In this document: in pieces, positions 62,107-64,000 of the stretch
Layout of the letters: the number at the start of each line of letters is the position of its first letter
How positions within the stretch are numbered: position 1 is the stretch's first letter
The notes under the pieces: generated by a model
The model's database searches: none
What the model was told of the DNA's origin: nothing
What the model saw: only the letters and a program-made list of their open reading frames with translations
Made by a program: the position numbers and the translations under genes
From: Reinekea marina
Lineage (GTDB): Bacteria > Pseudomonadota > Gammaproteobacteria > Pseudomonadales > Natronospirillaceae
Length of the DNA stretch: 64,000 nt
NCBI RefSeq assembly: GCF_030409715.1
Contig: NZ_JAUFQI010000001.1
Location: forward strand, 1,903,501 to 1,967,500
Direction of reading: 5' to 3'

Positions 62107-64000
62107 ATGGACAGTGAAATTTCATTCGATTTGCAATCAGAGCTCATCACTGAAGCGATTGCAAAAAAGACCAAAAAGCCAACATTATTGCCTTTGTCTT
62201 TTATTGCCTATCGGCAATTACCTCACCACATTCAACAGCATTACAGAGCTGATAGTAAGCCTTTGTGCAAAGTTGAAAAGGACCAATTGAACTCTTTTCG
62301 CAATAACCCTTTGTTAGACATATGGGTGAAAACAGGTCGAAAATGGGTTAAAGAGACTCATTTCTCACATAGATATACGTCAGAATCGATCGCACTTATC
62401 CCATTGCACGCCTTACAAGAAGTTAATGGTGAGGCAGAGAGTACGTATGTGCATTCTGAAAGTGCCTTGCAAAGTAGCTTTGCTAAAAAAATTGCCCAAA
62501 ACTGGGGTAGCGAAAAGTTACGCAGTACTAATGTACATTTATCAACTCAATCAGGCGATGTGCCTCAAGTCTCCATAGCTAATCGGGGGGCCTCTGTTTT
62601 AACCAAGGGTGGGAAAAACGTTATTCCCAATATTAAAGATTATGCTTGGCAAGAAGGCGACACCCCTAGTTCAGTGGCCATGGCAACTCGTGGTCACCAA
62701 GATGCTCGTGGGTTATTTGGTTTTGATACATTTTATTCAAACAAAAACCTTCCTAGAGCGGGTAACAAAGTACGCATACAGCATGGCTGGAAACTAAACT
62801 TGCATGGCCATGCTCAAAATGCCAAGTTTGTCAGGCTATCATGGCATGGTCCGGTTTCTGGGGATCATAGCTTTGTTTTTGAGGGAAAGCATAAAGATGA
62901 GGTTATAGATTGGCAGCTCGATGTAGAGTTATTGCCTGGCGATTACACGATAACGGCCCAATCTGGTGAAACAGTAACAAGCCAAAATATAAAAATATTG
63001 GGCTCAAAAACCTTACAGTTCGGGCTCTTTTTTGACGGAACGGGGAAGAATTACAACGCCGACAAACATTGTGAAACGGATGAGTTTGAGCCTTCAAATA
63101 TAGCGAAGCTTTATGAGTGTTATAAGCCAAGTATGGCCACAGGAGTTGGACGCCACTATATAGACGGTATTGGTACGGTAGATGTTGAGAACGAGGTCAA
63201 AATCTGCCAAGACGTCGCTCCCGGTTGGAAGGAAAAGCTGGCGCAGGCATTTGGTTATGGAATGAAGGTTCGAATGGAAGAGGCCTACAGCCGTCTAGTT
63301 AAGTTCCTTAGTACTATTAAATGTACTGAATTCGAAGTCCTAAATTTACAGATTGATGTCTTCGGATACAGTCGTGGAGCTGCAAGCGCTCGTGCATTCA
63401 TAAATGATTTTAACAAGCGAACAGAGGCAGGTGGGCTACCCGACCAGCTTCTAGAATTAGATCGTATTAATTTTCGATTTTTAGGCTTATTCGAAACTGT
63501 AGGGTCGGTAGGTATACCTGGAGACAAGTTTAACTGCCCGTATAACTTAAATTTAGATTTTAGCAGTGCCAATGCTGTCTATCAGTTGTGCGCGTTACAT
63601 GAGCAAAGGGCATACTTTCCCTTGAGCAGTATTAAATCGAAACCCGGTCAGTTGACCCCGCATAATTTTAAAGAAGAATACATTCCCGGAGCCCATGCAG
63701 ATATTGGTGGTGGTCAGGCGCTTGCGGAGCACCCTAAAACAGCAACGCTGTCTAGATTTTTAGTTGGTTATTTAAAAGACAATCAAAAATCAAAACGTAA
63801 AGCGGAACGCAAAGTAGTTACGAAAATAGCTAAAGTGAAAGAAAACTATGCCTCATGGGGTGGTGAATTTAATGTGAAACGCAAAGAAAAACTGAATGAG
63901 AATGGAAGTGCAATTAATATTCACGTAGAAATCACTCTAATACGAGCCATTAACCCAAAACTTGAGCACTATGCATTAGATAAAATGTATCAGCATGCTC
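62107..64000 (+). CDS. Tle1-like (DUF2235) phospholipase, truncated by window end
   Basis: The frame is open from ATG 62107 (AGG seven bases upstream) to the end: 631 codons, C-terminus not seen. Residues about 178-222 look LysM-like (YAWQEGDTPSSVAMA ... AGNKVRI). The hydrolase domain starts with GLFFDGTGKN near 308. It has the GYSRGA nucleophile elbow (Ser422), FLGLFETVGSVG and PGAHADIGGG (His530, Asp532), the three hallmark motifs of DUF2235. Tle1 proteins are type VI secretion phospholipase A effectors. In the second motif Glu463 stands where the family often has Asp. No immunity, VgrG or adaptor gene is in view. Confidence 0.85.
   Translation, partial: MDSEISFDLQSELITEAIAKKTKKPTLLPLSFIAYRQLPHHIQQHYRADSKPLCKVEKDQLNSFRNNPLLDIWVKTGRKWVKETHFSHRYTSESIALIPLHALQEVNGEAESTYVHSESALQSSFAKKIAQNWGSEKLRSTNVHLSTQSGDVPQVSIANRGASVLTKGGKNVIPNIKDYAWQEGDTPSSVAMATRGHQDARGLFGFDTFYSNKNLPRAGNKVRIQHGWKLNLHGHAQNAKFVRLSWHGPVSGDHSFVFEGKHKDEVIDWQLDVELLPGDYTITAQSGETVTSQNIKILGSKTLQFGLFFDGTGKNYNADKHCETDEFEPSNIAKLYECYKPSMATGVGRHYIDGIGTVDVENEVKICQDVAPGWKEKLAQAFGYGMKVRMEEAYSRLVKFLSTIKCTEFEVLNLQIDVFGYSRGAASARAFINDFNKRTEAGGLPDQLLELDRINFRFLGLFETVGSVGIPGDKFNCPYNLNLDFSSANAVYQLCALHEQRAYFPLSSIKSKPGQLTPHNFKEEYIPGAHADIGGGQALAEHPKTATLSRFLVGYLKDNQKSKRKAERKVVTKIAKVKENYASWGGEFNVKRKEKLNENGSAINIHVEITLIRAINPKLEHYALDKMYQHA

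Noticed and set aside
62102..62290. 62-residue frame starting at ATG 62102
   Set aside because: Overlaps the long DUF2235 frame that starts five bases later and continues to the window end with clear motifs.

Overview
The window looks like a chromosomal segment of a Gram-negative, probably marine, gammaproteobacterium. An affiliation near Oceanospirillales-type genera is my guess and was not tested. The basis is the guaB-guaA pair, a complete rsxABCDGE (rnf) operon followed by nth, the divergent metG/apbC pair, and outer-membrane genes (lptF, lptG, an O-antigen ligase and a Wzz). Housekeeping DNA has a moderate GC content; the centre of the polysaccharide locus is visibly AT-richer.

Region 1 (1-21.2 kb) is ordinary core genome: guaB (5' end outside the window), guaA, tadA, an MFS transporter, glgA, several small envelope or coiled-coil proteins, a lipase-like hydrolase, a CoA-type Nudix hydrolase, a DUF4062-like protein, a DegV-like protein, nth, the Rsx/Rnf electron-transport operon, metG and apbC. 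The spaces around metG and apbC hold heptamer minisatellites (GCTTGCA).

Region 2 (21.4-31.1 kb) opens the polysaccharide region. It holds manC, a repeat-rich spacer with a 128-bp-period duplication and a GCCCGCA array, and a tight five-gene operon: a YejM/PbgA-like membrane sulfatase-fold protein, a 3D-domain-like exported protein, an 874-residue protein joining polysaccharide deacetylase, caspase-like and TPR parts, a sialidase-like protein and a small membrane protein. A nucleotide-sugar dehydrogenase (ugd) follows.

Region 3 (31.3-53.1 kb) is a Wzy-type O-antigen or exopolysaccharide locus on the plus strand. It begins with a MarR-EPS type regulator. Translationally coupled genes then make a dTDP-3-acetamido-3,6-dideoxyhexose (rfbB, rfbA, and fdt/qdt A, C and B homologues). 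Next comes an unusual set: a DRE-TIM aldolase fused to a GT42/MptE-like domain, a CMP-acylneuraminate synthetase homologue, a HAD phosphatase and a second GT42/DUF115-like protein. This set could make, activate and transfer a ulosonic acid. A PglK-like ABC flippase, two glycosyltransferases and a Wzy-like polymerase follow. Then come fnlA/B/C-type genes for UDP-L-FucNAc, a GT4, a WbpV-like reductase/epimerase, a short PglC-like initiating transferase and a WbpM-like 4,6-dehydratase. I see no Wzx, so the ABC protein is the only flippase candidate.

Region 4 (53.1-62.0 kb) has a minus-strand operon (glycosyltransferase, O-antigen ligase, lptF, lptG), further glycosyltransferase-like genes, wzz and manB. 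ManC and ManB, both of the GDP-mannose route, sit at opposite ends of the locus. The window ends inside a gene for a Tle1-like (DUF2235) phospholipase with a possible LysM-like segment, a candidate type VI secretion effector.
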